DNA of 64,000 nucleotides from Hydrogenophaga borbori (GCF_003417535.1 NZ_QVLS01000002.1:496001-560000); one strand, 5' to 3'. Counted from the first letter of the stretch, positions 15,286-24,212 are shown. Translations and numbers: made by a program. The notes: generated from the letters alone by a model not told the origin.

Positions 15286-15696
15286 TCAGAGCAGCCGGCC
15301 GTCCTTGTCGAGCGTTTGATCGAGCCGGCGCATGAGGTCTTCGACGCGCGAGAGCGTCTGCGGATCGATGGCGTCCTGCTCGAAGCTGCCACCGGCCTCG
15401 GCGAAGGCGCTGCCCTCGGCCTGCGCGAAGGACGAGGCCTGGAACTGCTGCTGTTCGGCCTCGCGCTCGGCTTCCTTGCGCTCCAGTTGCGACAGCTCGA
15501 ACGCCAGGTTCAGCGAAGCCAGCACGGCGATGCGGTCGCGCGCCTTGACCTTGCCCGCGTCGCGGATGCGGCACATGGCGGTGTCCACGCGCTCCACGGC
15601 GTCGAGCAGCGCGGTCTCTCCGCCGTCGGGGCAGGACAGCAGGTAGCTCTGTCCCATGATCTGCACCTCGATCTGCTTGAAGCCGGGCCGGTTCAT
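15286..15696 (-). CDS. zapA: Cell division protein ZapA
   Basis: 136 residues. N-terminal QIEVQIMGQSYLLSCPDGGETALLDAVERVDTAMCRIRDAGKVKARDRIAVLASLNLAFEL is the ZapA fold, including the conserved early-dimerisation and R-D-R-I-A-V-L-A-A-LN region. A longer, glutamine-rich coiled-coil tail follows (to 136). ZapA cross-links FtsZ filaments at the division site. The ATG at 15696 overlaps the upstream stop as ATGA, coupling it to the short coiled-coil gene. The neighbouring 6S RNA gene is the expected downstream partner. Confidence 0.92.
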   Translation of the reverse strand: MNRPGFKQIEVQIMGQSYLLSCPDGGETALLDAVERVDTAMCRIRDAGKVKARDRIAVLASLNLAFELSQLERKEAEREAEQQQFQASSFAQAEGSAFAEAGGSFEQDAIDPQTLSRVEDLMRRLDQTLDKDGRLL

Positions 15697-15920
15697 GTGC
15701 GCTCCTTGCGTTCTTCGGCGCTGGCGCCGGGCAGCCGCTCCAGCAGCGCGTCGATGCGCGCGCGCGCCGCCATCAGGCGCGACTTGAGCGAGTCGCGCTC
15801 GGCCTGCAGCGCGTGCACCTGCTCGACGAGCAGTGCGTTGGTGCGTTGCAGCTCCTCGTGGCGCAGCAAAAGCCGCTCCACCTTGTCGGTGATCTGGTCG
15901 ATGGGCGAGGGCGCGGCCAT
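15693..15920 (-). CDS. ZapB-like short coiled-coil protein
   Basis: 75 residues from the ATG at 15920; a frame extension to 15965 has no support. Nearly the whole protein is a predicted coiled coil (IDQITDKVERLLLRHEELQRTNALLVEQVHALQAERDSLKSRLMAARARIDALLERL) with heptad leucines. It belongs to the small TIGR02449/ZapB-like family always found before zapA in beta-proteobacteria. A role in tethering or stabilising the FtsZ ring through ZapA is inferred from the coupling and the fold. Confidence 0.8.
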   Translation of the reverse strand: MAAPSPIDQITDKVERLLLRHEELQRTNALLVEQVHALQAERDSLKSRLMAARARIDALLERLPGASAEERKERT

Positions 15921-15984
15921 GGTCTTTGCGTGGCGAAGGGCGTGGGGCATTGTAGGCGTCACCAAAGGCTTTGCTTAGAATCAC

Positions 15985-16220
15985 GGGCGTTGGTGCTCGC
16001 GGCGTGGTTCACGCGCCGCGGTTAAACGGGAAGCAGGAGGGCGCGCTGCCAGCGGCGGCGAACCTAACCTGCGCTGCCCCCGCAACGGTAAGCAGACGAG
16101 ATGGCCGGCGGCCCCAAGCCGCCGGATGCTCTGCCACCCTCACACCGCCACTGGCCGGCGCCCCGCGCGCCGGCTGGGAAGGCGAGGGTGGTTGGTCTGC
16201 CAGCCCGGATACCGGCCAGC
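15985..16220 (+). promoter_or_regulatory. Cobalamin (B12) riboswitch
   Basis: The leader of btuB carries the conserved elements of a cobalamin riboswitch in order: GTTGGTGCTCGCGG near 15990, GTTAAACGGGAAGC (16020-16033), CTGCGCTGCCCCCGCAACGGTAA (about 16070-16092), a GC-rich variable stem, GCCACTGG (16147-16154), and CAGCCCGGATACCGGCC (16201-16217). Binding of adenosylcobalamin or a related form would lower expression of btuB and, if transcripts continue, of the following cobalamin genes. The expression platform probably lies between 16220 and the btuB ATG at 16308. Confidence 0.95.
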
Positions 16221-16307
16221 GAGGTGGCGGTGCGTCTTCGGGCGCGCCGCCGTGATGCCCATGCACCGTCGGGGAAGGCGGTGAGGGCTTGCCACCGCTT
16301 GTTCACA

Positions 16308-18149
16308 ATGAAAATCCCCGCCCCGCGCGCGCCCCAGGTCGCGCTCCCGCTGGCCCTTCTGGCCGCCTTCGGCGTGTCCGCGTCCCACGCCCAGTCCGCT
16401 GCCGACGCCACCCTCAAGGAAACCGTGGTCACCGCCACGAGGGTCGAGACCCGCAGCGATGAGCTGCTCAGCGACGTTGTCGTCATCGACGCCCAGGCCC
16501 TCGAGCAGGCCGCCGGCCGCACGCTGTCCGAGGTACTGGTGCGCCAGGCCGGCCTGCAGATGAGCGCCAACGGCGGCCGCGGCAAGCAGACCGGCCTGTT
16601 CGTGCGCGGCACCGAAACGCGCCACGTGCTGCTGCTGGTCGACGGCGTGCGCTACGGCTCGTCCACGTCCGGTACGCCCAACTGGGACAACATCCCGCTC
16701 GGTCTGATCGACCGCATCGAGGTGCTCAAGGGCCCGGCCTCGGCGCTCTACGGCAGCGACGCCGTGGGTGGCGTGGTGCAGATCTTCACCAAGCGCGGCG
16801 TGCAGGGCTTCCACCCCGACGCGCGGATCACTGTCGGCAGCGAAGGGCACCGCGAGCTGGCCGCCGGCCTGCGCGGCGGTACCGACAGCTTCACCTACAG
16901 CCTGGGCCTGAGTTCGCTGAGCGAAGACGGCTTCTCCTCCACCAACCCGCGCATCGGCGCCAACTACAACCCCGACCGCGATGGCGTGAAGCAGGACAGC
17001 GTCTCGGGCTCGCTGCGCTGGCGCCTCGGCGAAGGCTGGTCCACCGACCTGAACTTCACCCAGGCCGACGGCGTCAGCCGCTTCGACCAGGGGCCGGGCA
17101 CCTTCGATGCCCGCTCCAAGGCGACGACGCGGGTGCTCGGCTGGGGCCTGGAACGCCAATGGTCCACCGACTCGCGCACGCGCCTGAACGTCTCGCGCAG
17201 CGACGACGACACCGACAGCTTCGGTGCCCCCGGCGCGCCCTCGGTGTTCGACACCTCGCAGACCCAGGTCACGCTGCAGCACGACTGGAACACCCGCCTC
17301 GGCAAGCTGCTCGTGGGCGCGGAGTCGATCAAGGAGGCCGTGTCGGGCACGCAGGCCTACGCGGTGAACTCGCGCACCACCGATGCCGCTTTCGTGGGCC
17401 TGACCGGTGGCCTCGGCCAGCACCTGTGGCAGGCCAACCTGCGGCGCGATCAGAACTCGCAGTTCGGTGGCGCCACCACCGGCTTCGCCAGCTACGGCTA
17501 CCAGCTCACGCCGAACTGGCGCCCGCACATCGCCTACGGCACGTCCTTCAAGATGCCGTCGTTCAACACGCTGTACTACGTGTCGCCGTTCTTCACCGGC
17601 AACCCCACCACGCAGCCCGAGCGCGGCAAGAACAGCGAGATCGGCCTGACCTACACCCAGGGCCTGCACGAGGTGAAGCTGACCCGCTTCGACAACCGCG
17701 TGCGCGGCTTCATCACCCTGCAGCCGGCGGTGGCCAACGTGCCGCAGGCGCGCATGGAGGGCTGGTCGCTGGGCTACAGCGGCGAGGCCGGCGCGTGGTC
17801 CTGGTTCGCGCAGCTGGAGCTGCTCGACGCCCGCAACGTCCGCACGCGCCAGAAGCTGCAGCGCCGCGCCGACGAAACCCTCAGCGCCGGCCTGGACCAC
17901 CGCCTCGGCGCCTGGAGCTGGGGCGCCTCGCTGCAGTTGGTGGGTGAGCGGTTCGAGAACGCCGCCAACACCATCCGCCTGCCCGGCTTCGGCACGCTGG
18001 ACCTGTACACGCGCTACGCCATCAACAAGGACTGGTCGCTCGCCCTGCGCCTGAACAACGTGGGCGACAAGGACTACCAGACCGCCAACGGCTACAACCA
18101 GCCGGGCCGCGCGGCCTACCTCACCCTGCAGTGGGCGCCCCAGCGATGA
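16308..18149 (+). CDS. btuB: TonB-dependent vitamin B12 receptor
   Basis: 613 residues. It has an N-terminal signal peptide (cleavage near SHAQS), a TonB box ETVVTATR at about residues 39-46, a plug domain with GRTLSEVLVRQAGLQ, GLFVRGTE and RIEVLKGPASALYGSDAVGGVVQI, and a C-terminal barrel ending in the aromatic outer-membrane pattern AAYLTLQW. It imports corrinoids across the outer membrane using TonB energy. The B12 riboswitch directly upstream fixes the substrate class. The longer open frame from 16101 runs through the riboswitch and is not real. Its stop overlaps cobB as ATGA. Confidence 0.95.
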   Translation: MKIPAPRAPQVALPLALLAAFGVSASHAQSAADATLKETVVTATRVETRSDELLSDVVVIDAQALEQAAGRTLSEVLVRQAGLQMSANGGRGKQTGLFVRGTETRHVLLLVDGVRYGSSTSGTPNWDNIPLGLIDRIEVLKGPASALYGSDAVGGVVQIFTKRGVQGFHPDARITVGSEGHRELAAGLRGGTDSFTYSLGLSSLSEDGFSSTNPRIGANYNPDRDGVKQDSVSGSLRWRLGEGWSTDLNFTQADGVSRFDQGPGTFDARSKATTRVLGWGLERQWSTDSRTRLNVSRSDDDTDSFGAPGAPSVFDTSQTQVTLQHDWNTRLGKLLVGAESIKEAVSGTQAYAVNSRTTDAAFVGLTGGLGQHLWQANLRRDQNSQFGGATTGFASYGYQLTPNWRPHIAYGTSFKMPSFNTLYYVSPFFTGNPTTQPERGKNSEIGLTYTQGLHEVKLTRFDNRVRGFITLQPAVANVPQARMEGWSLGYSGEAGAWSWFAQLELLDARNVRTRQKLQRRADETLSAGLDHRLGAWSWGASLQLVGERFENAANTIRLPGFGTLDLYTRYAINKDWSLALRLNNVGDKDYQTANGYNQPGRAAYLTLQWAPQR

Positions 18150-19468
18150 GGCACCAGGCGGCGGCCGTTCTCGTGGCGGCCCCGGCCTCGGGCCAGGGCA
18201 AGACCACCGTGGCCGCCGCCCTGGCGCGGCTGCACGCGCGCGCCGGGCGGCGCGTGCGCGCCTTCAAGTGCGGGCCCGATTTCCTGGACCCGCACTGGCT
18301 CGCGCTGGCCAGCGGCCAGCCGGTGCACAACCTGGACCTCTGGATGACCGGCGAGGACGACGCCCGCGCCCGCCTGCACGAGGCGGCCGGGCAGGCCGAT
18401 CTGATCGTGGTCGAGGGCGTGATGGGCCTGTTCGACGGCGAGCCCAGCGCGGCCGAGCTCGCGCGGCGCTTCGGCCTGCCGGTGCTGGCGGTGATCGACG
18501 CCTCGGCCATGGCCGGCACGTTCGGTGCGCTGGCCTTCGGCCTGCGTCACTTTCGCGCCGGCCTGCCCTGGGCCGGCGTGCTGGCCAACCGCGTGGCGGG
18601 CGAGCGCCATGCCCAGCTGCTGCAGGACGCCCTGGGGGAGGACCGCGACAGCTGGCTGGGCGCGGTGAACCGCGACGCCGCCTTCTCGCTGCCCGAGCGC
18701 CACCTGGGCCTGACCGTCGCGTCCGAACTGCCCGACGCCCTGGCCCGGCTCGACGCCGCCGCCGACGCGCTGGCGGCCACGCCCCTGGGCGGCATGGACC
18801 GCGCCGCGCTGGCGCGCTGGACCGTCTCCTTCGAGGCCCCCGCGCCGCGCCCCGACCCGGGCCGCCCGCTGGCCGGCCGCACCGTCGCCGTCGCGCGCGA
18901 CGCGGCGTTCTGCTTCATCTACCCGGCCAACCTGGACACGCTGCGCGCGCTGGGCGCCGAGCTGGCCTTCTTCTCGCCGCTGGCCGACGAGCCCTTGCCG
19001 CCCTGCGACGCCGTCTGGCTGCCCGGCGGCTACCCCGAACTGCACGCGACCGAACTGGCCGCGAGCCAGCGCTGCCGCGCCGGCCTGGCCGCGCACCTGC
19101 AGGCGGGCCTGCCGGTGTGGGCGGAATGCGGTGGCATGCTGTTGCTCATGGACGGACTGCGCACGCACGAGGGCGGCGCCCATGCGATGTGGGGCCTGCT
19201 GCCCGGACAGGCCGCGATGCAGCCGCGCCTGGTCGCGCTCGGGCCGCAGCGGCTGGACCTGCCGGCCGGCTCGCTGCGCGGCCACACCTTCCACCACTCG
19301 CGCACCGAATCGCCGCTCGCGCCGATCGGCCGCACGGTGCCCCAGCGCGGCGGCGCGGGCGAGGCCCTGTACCAGGCCGGCGGCCTGCGCGCAAGCTACT
19401 TCCACGCCTGGTTCCCCTCCAGCCCGGCGGCCACCGCCTCGCTGTTCCTGCCGGAGGCCTCTGCATGA
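18146..19468 (+). CDS. cobB: Cobyrinate a,c-diamide synthase
   Basis: 440 residues. N-terminal P-loop AAPASGQGKTTVAAAL (about 9-25), an ATP-dependent synthetase domain, and a C-terminal class I glutamine amidotransferase domain with the cysteine of VWAECGGMLLLMDG. It amidates the a and c side chains of the corrin ring with glutamine nitrogen. ATG at 18146 overlaps the btuB stop. It is distinguished from the related CobQ (27662-29125) by the CobB-type motif order PGGYPELHA and its length. Confidence 0.92.
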   Translation: MRHQAAAVLVAAPASGQGKTTVAAALARLHARAGRRVRAFKCGPDFLDPHWLALASGQPVHNLDLWMTGEDDARARLHEAAGQADLIVVEGVMGLFDGEPSAAELARRFGLPVLAVIDASAMAGTFGALAFGLRHFRAGLPWAGVLANRVAGERHAQLLQDALGEDRDSWLGAVNRDAAFSLPERHLGLTVASELPDALARLDAAADALAATPLGGMDRAALARWTVSFEAPAPRPDPGRPLAGRTVAVARDAAFCFIYPANLDTLRALGAELAFFSPLADEPLPPCDAVWLPGGYPELHATELAASQRCRAGLAAHLQAGLPVWAECGGMLLLMDGLRTHEGGAHAMWGLLPGQAAMQPRLVALGPQRLDLPAGSLRGHTFHHSRTESPLAPIGRTVPQRGGAGEALYQAGGLRASYFHAWFPSSPAATASLFLPEASA

Positions 19469-20274
19469 ACACCGCCACGCTCGGCCCGCAGCGCATCGTC
19501 TGCCTCACCGAAGAAACCACCGAATGGCTCTACCTGCTGGGGCAGGAGGCGCGCATCGTGGGCATCTCGGGCTACACCGTGCGCCCGCGCCGCGCGCGCG
19601 AGGACAAGCCCAAGGTCAGCGCCTTCCTGAACGCCAAGATCGACAAGATCCTGGCGCTGGAGCCCGACTGCGTCTTCGGCTTCTCCGACCTGCAGGCCGA
19701 CATCGCCTCGGCGCTGATCCGCGCGGGCGTGCAGGTCACCGTCTTCAACCAGCGCAGCGTGGCGCAGATCTTCGACATGCTGTACCAGGTGGCCGCGGTG
19801 GTGGGCCAGGCCGAGCAGGGCCTGGCCTGGATCGCGCGCACCCGGGCGCGGCTGGCGGCCATGGCCGAGGCGGGGCGCGCCCTGCCGCGCCGCCCGCGCG
19901 TGTACTTCGAGGAGTGGGACGAGCCCTGCATCAGCGGCATCCGCTGGGTGTCGGAGCTGGTGGGCATCGCCGGCGGCGACGACTGCTTTCCCGAACTGGC
20001 CCTCATGCCGCTGGGCAAGGACCGCATCATCGGCGAGCCCCAGCGCATCGTCGATCGCGCGCCCGACATGGTCGTCGGCTCCTGGTGCGGCAAGAAGTTC
20101 CGGCCCGAGCGCGTGGCCGCGCGGCCCGGCTGGCAGGCCGTGCCCGCCGTGCGCGACGGCGAACTGCACGAGATCAAGTCGGCCGACATCCTGCAGCCCG
20201 GCCCGGCGGCGCTCACCGATGGCGTGGAGCGGCTGCACCGCCTCGTGATGGACTGGAGCGCGCGCCATGGCTGA
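19465..20274 (+). CDS. Cobalamin-binding BtuF-like protein lacking a signal peptide
   Basis: 269 residues of the BtuF/helical-backbone metal-receptor fold (RIVCLTEETTEWLYLLGQEARIVGISGYTVRP to the C-terminal helix). It begins with MNTATLGPQ and has no export signal, unlike the true BtuF at 20830. The start is fixed by the ATGA overlap with cobB. Binding-type residues include the VYFEEWDEPCISGIRWVSEL segment. It may be a cytoplasmic corrinoid chaperone or sensor, but this is inference. It overlaps cobU by eight bases. Confidence 0.8.
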   Translation: MNTATLGPQRIVCLTEETTEWLYLLGQEARIVGISGYTVRPRRAREDKPKVSAFLNAKIDKILALEPDCVFGFSDLQADIASALIRAGVQVTVFNQRSVAQIFDMLYQVAAVVGQAEQGLAWIARTRARLAAMAEAGRALPRRPRVYFEEWDEPCISGIRWVSELVGIAGGDDCFPELALMPLGKDRIIGEPQRIVDRAPDMVVGSWCGKKFRPERVAARPGWQAVPAVRDGELHEIKSADILQPGPAALTDGVERLHRLVMDWSARHG

Positions 20275-20833
20275 GACCATCGCCCGCAGCGAATTCATCC
20301 TCGGCGGCCAGCGCAGCGGCAAGTCGCGCCGCGCCGAATCGCTGGCGCGCCGGTGGCTGGACGCCGGCGCCAGCCGCCGCGCCGTGCTGATCGCCACCGG
20401 CCAGCCCTGGGACGAGGAGATGCGCGCGCGCATTGCCCAGCACCAGCGCGACCGCGCCGAACGCGTGCCCGGCATGGCCACGGTGGAGGCGCCACTGGCG
20501 CTGGCCGAGGCGCTGGGTGAACACGCCTCGCCCGACACCCTGGTGGTGGTGGACTGCCTCACCCTGTGGCTGACCAACCTGCTGATGCCGGCCGAGGGCG
20601 GGGCCGCTGACCCCCAGGCGCCCACGCAGGCCCTGCTGGACGCCATCGCTGGCGCGCGCGGCCCGGTGGTGCTGGTGGGCAACGAGATCGGCCTGGGCGT
20701 GATCCCCCTGGGCCGCGAGACCCGCGCCTTCGTGGACGCACTGGGCCGCCTGAACCAGGCCGTGGCCGGCGCCTGCGAACGCGTGACCCTGATGGCGGCG
20801 GGCCTGCCGCTGACCTTGAAAGCCCCGCGATGA
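20267..20833 (+). CDS. cobU: Bifunctional adenosylcobinamide kinase / adenosylcobinamide-phosphate guanylyltransferase
   Basis: 188 residues with P-loop FILGGQRSGKSRRAESLA (about 10-27), the LIATGQPWDEEMRARIAQHQRDR segment carrying the guanylylated histidine, VVVDCLTLWLTNLL, and VGNEIGLGVIP. It phosphorylates adenosylcobinamide and then transfers GMP, preparing it for CobS. Length and motif order are standard for CobU/CobP. The stop overlaps btuF as ATGA. Confidence 0.93.
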   Translation: MAETIARSEFILGGQRSGKSRRAESLARRWLDAGASRRAVLIATGQPWDEEMRARIAQHQRDRAERVPGMATVEAPLALAEALGEHASPDTLVVVDCLTLWLTNLLMPAEGGAADPQAPTQALLDAIAGARGPVVLVGNEIGLGVIPLGRETRAFVDALGRLNQAVAGACERVTLMAAGLPLTLKAPR

Positions 20834-21711
20834 AACGCCCCGCCTTTGCCTGGCTGCTGGGCCTGTGGCTGGCCCTGGCCAGCGCCGCCGCCCCGGCGCA
20901 CGCCGGTGAGATCCGGGTCGTCGACGACCGCGGCGTGGCCGTGAGCCTGCCGCGTTCGCCGCAGCGCATCGTCTCGCTGCTGCCCTCGCTCACCGAAACC
21001 GTGTGCGAGCTGGGGCAATGCCACCGCCTGGTGGGCGTGGACCGCTACTCCAACTACCCGGCCTCGGTGCGCGCGCTGCCGCAAACGGGGGGCGGCATCG
21101 ACCCGAACATCGAGGCCATCGTCGCGCTGCGCCCCGACCTGGTGCTGGCGGCCACGTCCTCGCGCGGTGTGCCGCGTCTCGAGTCCTTCGGCCTCAAGGT
21201 GCTGGCGCTGGAGCCGCGCACCGCGGCCGGCGCGCAGCGCGTGATGGGCGTGCTGGGCCAGGTGCTGGAGGTGCGCGACGCCGAGCGCGTCTGGCGCGCC
21301 ATCGAGGCCGGCGTGTCGGCCGCGGCGTCTTCGCTGCCGCCGCCGGCGCGTGGCCTGCGCGTGTACTACGAGGTCAGCACCGGCGGCTACGCGGCCGGGC
21401 CGGGTTCCTTCATCGGCGAGCTCATGGACCGCCTGGGCGCGCGCAACATCGTGGGGCGCGAGCTGGGCCCGTTCCCGCGCATCAACCCCGAGTACGTGGT
21501 GCGCGCCGACCCGGACCTGATCATGATCGGCCAGCGCAACGTCGCCGGTCTGGCGCAGCGGCCCGGCTGGCAGGGCATGCGCGCCTTGCGCGAAGGCCGC
21601 GTCTGCGTGTTCAGCGCCGACGAGTCCGACGTGCTGGTGCGTCCCGGGCCACGCATGGCCGAGGCCGCGCGCATCATGGCGCGCTGCCTGTCGGACAAGG
21701 GGCGGAAATGA
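20830..21711 (+). CDS. btuF: Cobalamin ABC transporter periplasmic binding protein
   Basis: 293 residues. A signal peptide (KRPAFAWLLGLWLALASAAAPAHA, cleavage near AHA-GE) precedes a BtuF-type periplasmic domain (RIVSLLPSLTETVCELGQCHRLVGVDRYSNYP; GGGIDPNIEAIVALRPDLVLA). It captures corrinoids released by BtuB and delivers them to BtuCD. It is ATGA-coupled to cobU upstream and btuC downstream. Confidence 0.92.
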   Translation: MKRPAFAWLLGLWLALASAAAPAHAGEIRVVDDRGVAVSLPRSPQRIVSLLPSLTETVCELGQCHRLVGVDRYSNYPASVRALPQTGGGIDPNIEAIVALRPDLVLAATSSRGVPRLESFGLKVLALEPRTAAGAQRVMGVLGQVLEVRDAERVWRAIEAGVSAAASSLPPPARGLRVYYEVSTGGYAAGPGSFIGELMDRLGARNIVGRELGPFPRINPEYVVRADPDLIMIGQRNVAGLAQRPGWQGMRALREGRVCVFSADESDVLVRPGPRMAEAARIMARCLSDKGRK

Positions 21712-22772
21712 TCCACCCCCGCCACGCTTCGCTCGACCCCCTCAAGGGGGCGACACCAGCGGCCCGGCAGAGCCGGTTCCGCGGTGTCATTGGATTGGGG
21801 GTGGCGCTGCTGCTGGCCGGGCTGCTGCTGTTGCTGCTGGGCGCGGGCGTGGGCAGCACCGGCTTCGACAGCGTGCTCAACGCGCGCCACGACGCGGTGG
21901 CCTGGCAGATCCTGTGGGACATCCGCTTGCCGCGCACCCTGGGCGCCTGGGTCGCGGGCGCGCTGCTGGGCCTGGCGGGCGCGGTGGCGCAGGGCCTGTT
22001 CCGCAACCCGCTGGCCGACCCGTACCTGCTGGGCAGCGCCTCGGGCGCCGCGCTGGGCGTGGCCATCGCGCTGGCGCTGTTCGGCGCCTCCACCCTGGCC
22101 ACGCAGTGGCTGGTGCGCCTGGGCCTCACCGGCGCGGCCTTCCTGGGCGCGGTGCTGGGCGTGGCGCTCACGCTCCTGCTGGCCAAAGGCGTGCAGCAGA
22201 CCCTGCGCCTGCTGCTGGCCGGTGTCATCGTGGGCGTGGTGCTGGGCGCGGCGCGCGACCTCATCACCATCGCCGAGCCCGACGTGCTGCAGGCCATGCA
22301 GGGCTTCATGCTGGGCAGCACGGGCTTCGTGGGCTGGCCGGCCTGCGGCGTGATGGCGGCCATGCTGCTGGTGGCGCTGGGGGTGTCCGCCGCGCTGGGC
22401 CGCGTGCTGGACGGCCTGGCCCTGGGCGAGGCCACGGCCTTGAGCCTGGGCCTGCCCCTGGGCGCCGTGCGCGTGGTGCTGGTGGCGGTGCTGGCCCTGG
22501 CCACCGGCGCGGCCGTGGCGCAGACCGGCCTGATCGCCTTCGTGGGCCTGGCCGCGCCGCACCTGGTGCGCTCGCTGGTCAAAACCACGCACGCGCGGCT
22601 GGTGGTGCTGAGCGCCTTCATGGGCGGGCTGCTGCTGATGGCGGCCGACGTGCTCGCGCGCTGGGTCATCGCGCCGCAGGAACTGCCCGTGGGCGTGCTC
22701 ACCGCGGTGCTGGGCGGCAGCTACCTGCTGTGGCTGATGCACCGGCGCCGCCGGCCGGGGGGTGGGCTGTGA
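21708..22772 (+). CDS. btuC: Cobalamin ABC transporter permease (FecCD family)
   Basis: 354 residues with about ten hydrophobic helices and the FecCD signatures DIRLPRTLGAWVAGALLGLAGAVAQGLFRNPLADPYLLGSASGA and GLIAFVGLAAPHLVR. The ATG at 21708 overlaps the btuF stop. The first 24 residues (IHPRHASLDPLKGATPAARQ) precede the first helix, are not typical of the family and derive from an inserted GC-rich repeat element at 21711-21785. With btuF and btuD it forms the inner-membrane corrinoid importer. Confidence 0.92.
   Translation: MIHPRHASLDPLKGATPAARQSRFRGVIGLGVALLLAGLLLLLLGAGVGSTGFDSVLNARHDAVAWQILWDIRLPRTLGAWVAGALLGLAGAVAQGLFRNPLADPYLLGSASGAALGVAIALALFGASTLATQWLVRLGLTGAAFLGAVLGVALTLLLAKGVQQTLRLLLAGVIVGVVLGAARDLITIAEPDVLQAMQGFMLGSTGFVGWPACGVMAAMLLVALGVSAALGRVLDGLALGEATALSLGLPLGAVRVVLVAVLALATGAAVAQTGLIAFVGLAAPHLVRSLVKTTHARLVVLSAFMGGLLLMAADVLARWVIAPQELPVGVLTAVLGGSYLLWLMHRRRRPGGGL
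21711..21785 (+). repeat. Interspersed GC-rich element forming the btuC N-terminus
   Basis: About 75 bp including CACGCTTCGCTCG, the small hairpin CCCCCTCAAGGGGG and GCGGCCCGGC. It shares order and sequence features with 22771-22850 at the start of btuD. Elements like this are usually intergenic in Comamonadaceae; here the element is translated because the flanking genes overlap. Confidence 0.5.
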
Positions 22773-23614
22773 GCCCCCACGCTCCACCGCTGCGCGGGTC
22801 GCTGCGCCCCGAGGGGGCTGATCCGGCTTGGGGCGGCCCGGCGCCGGATCGTGTGAGCGCCGCGCTGCAAGCCAAAAACATCGGCGTGTCGCTGGGCGGC
22901 GTCGAGGTCCTGCATGGCATTGAGCTGAGCCTGCCCGCCGGGCGCTGGACCAGCGTGGTCGGCCCCAACGGCGCGGGCAAATCGACCCTGCTCAAGGCCC
23001 TGGCCGGGCTGCTGCCGCACAGCGGCCAGGCCGAGCTGCTGGGGCGGCCTTTCGCCAGCTGGCGCGGCCGCGAACGCGCGCGCCGCCTGGCCTGGCTGGG
23101 GCAGGGCGAAACCGGCGCCGAGGACCTGAGCGTGTGGGACGTGGCCATGCTCGGCCGCCTGCCGCACCAGCCCTGGCTGGCCCCGCCGTCCGAGGCCGAC
23201 CGCGCCGCCGTGGAGCAGGCCCTGCGCGCCACCCAGGCCTGGGACTGGCGCGAGCGCGCCCTCGGCGCGCTGTCCGGCGGCGAGCGCCAGCGCGTGCTGC
23301 TGGCGCGCCTGCTGGCGGTGAACGCCGACGTTCTGCTCATGGACGAGCCCCTGGCCAACCTGGACCCGCCGCACCAGGCCGACTGGATGCAGCTCGTGCG
23401 CGGTCTCGTGGCCCAGGGCAAGACCGTGGTGAGCGTGCTGCACGAAATCGGCGTGGCCCTGCACGCCGATCAGATGGTGATCGTGGCCGCTGGCTGCGTG
23501 CGTCACCAGGGCGCCTGCGAAGCCGCCGCCACCCACCGCGCGCTGGAAGCCGTGTTCGACCAGCGCATCGCCATCCACCCGCTGGGCGACCAATGGGTTG
23601 CCTTGCCCCGTTGA
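22769..23614 (+). CDS. btuD: Cobalamin ABC transporter ATP-binding protein
   Basis: 281 residues if the GTG at 22769 (GTGA overlap with btuC) is used; a GTG at 22853 would remove 28 residues derived from a repeat. The ABC ATPase has Walker A VVGPNGAGKST, the signature LSGGERQRVLLARLLA, Walker B VLLMDEPLANLDPPHQ and the switch histidine in VLHEIG. It powers BtuC. Which start is used cannot be decided by sequence; both keep the whole ATPase. Confidence 0.9.
   Translation: MSPHAPPLRGSLRPEGADPAWGGPAPDRVSAALQAKNIGVSLGGVEVLHGIELSLPAGRWTSVVGPNGAGKSTLLKALAGLLPHSGQAELLGRPFASWRGRERARRLAWLGQGETGAEDLSVWDVAMLGRLPHQPWLAPPSEADRAAVEQALRATQAWDWRERALGALSGGERQRVLLARLLAVNADVLLMDEPLANLDPPHQADWMQLVRGLVAQGKTVVSVLHEIGVALHADQMVIVAAGCVRHQGACEAAATHRALEAVFDQRIAIHPLGDQWVALPR
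22771..22850 (+). repeat. Interspersed GC-rich element forming the btuD N-terminus
   Basis: Contains CCCCCACGCTCC, GCGGGTCGCTGCGCCCC, GAGGGGGCTGATCC and GGCTTGGGGCGGCCCGGC. I recognise this as a Comamonadaceae-type intergenic repeat. It begins directly at the GTGA junction of btuC and btuD and is read in frame as SPHAPPLRGSLRPEGADPAW. Confidence 0.6.
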
Positions 23615-23629
23615 TTCTCAGGAGCCGCC

Positions 23630-24199
23630 ATGCAGATCGAAGCACCCCCCGTCGACCGCGACACCCCCAAGCCGCAAGGCGAACGCCGGGGCCTGGTCAT
23701 CGTGCACACCGGCAACGGCAAGGGCAAGAGCACGGCCGCCTTCGGCCTGGCACTGCGCGCGCACGGGCGCGGCAAGGCGGTGAAGGTGTACCAGTTCATG
23801 AAGGTGCCGTCGGCGCGCTTTGGCGAACACCGGCTGTTCGAGCAGCTGGGCATTCCCATCGAAGGCCTGGGCGACGGTTTCAGCTGGAAGAGCCGCGACC
23901 TGGACCACTCGGCCGAACTCGCGCGCGCGGGCTGGGCCAAGGCCGAGGCCAGCATCCGCTCGGGCGATCACTTCATGGTGGTGCTCGACGAAATCATGTA
24001 CCCGCTGCGCTACGGCTGGGTCCCGCTGGACGCGGTGCTGGCCTGCCTGCGCGAGCGCCCGGCCGCGGTGCACGTGGTGCTGACCGGGCGCGGCGCGCCG
24101 GCCGAGCTGGTGGAGCTGGCCGACACGGTGACCGAGATGGCGCTGGTCAAGCACCACTTCCAGGCCGGCGTGCCGGCGCAGCGTGGCATCGAGGACTGA
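23630..24199 (+). CDS. cobO: Cob(I)yrinic acid a,c-diamide adenosyltransferase
   Basis: 189 residues with P-loop [27 protein letters not shown], the family motif [11 protein letters not shown], and [18 protein letters not shown]. CobO/BtuR-type enzymes transfer the adenosyl group from ATP to the reduced cobalt. AGGAG stands six bases before the ATG. The 15-base gap to btuD is one of the few non-overlapping junctions in this operon. Confidence 0.95.
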   Translation: MQIEAPPVDRDTPKPQGERRGLVIVHTGNGKGKSTAAFGLALRAHGRGKAVKVYQFMKVPSARFGEHRLFEQLGIPIEGLGDGFSWKSRDLDHSAELARAGWAKAEASIRSGDHFMVVLDEIMYPLRYGWVPLDAVLACLRERPAAVHVVLTGRGAPAELVELADTVTEMALVKHHFQAGVPAQRGIED

Positions 24200-24212
24200 T
24201 GAAACGCGCCGC

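Noticed and set aside
16101..16307. N-terminal extension of BtuB from 16101
   Set aside because: This stretch is the cobalamin riboswitch; the signal peptide begins at 16308.
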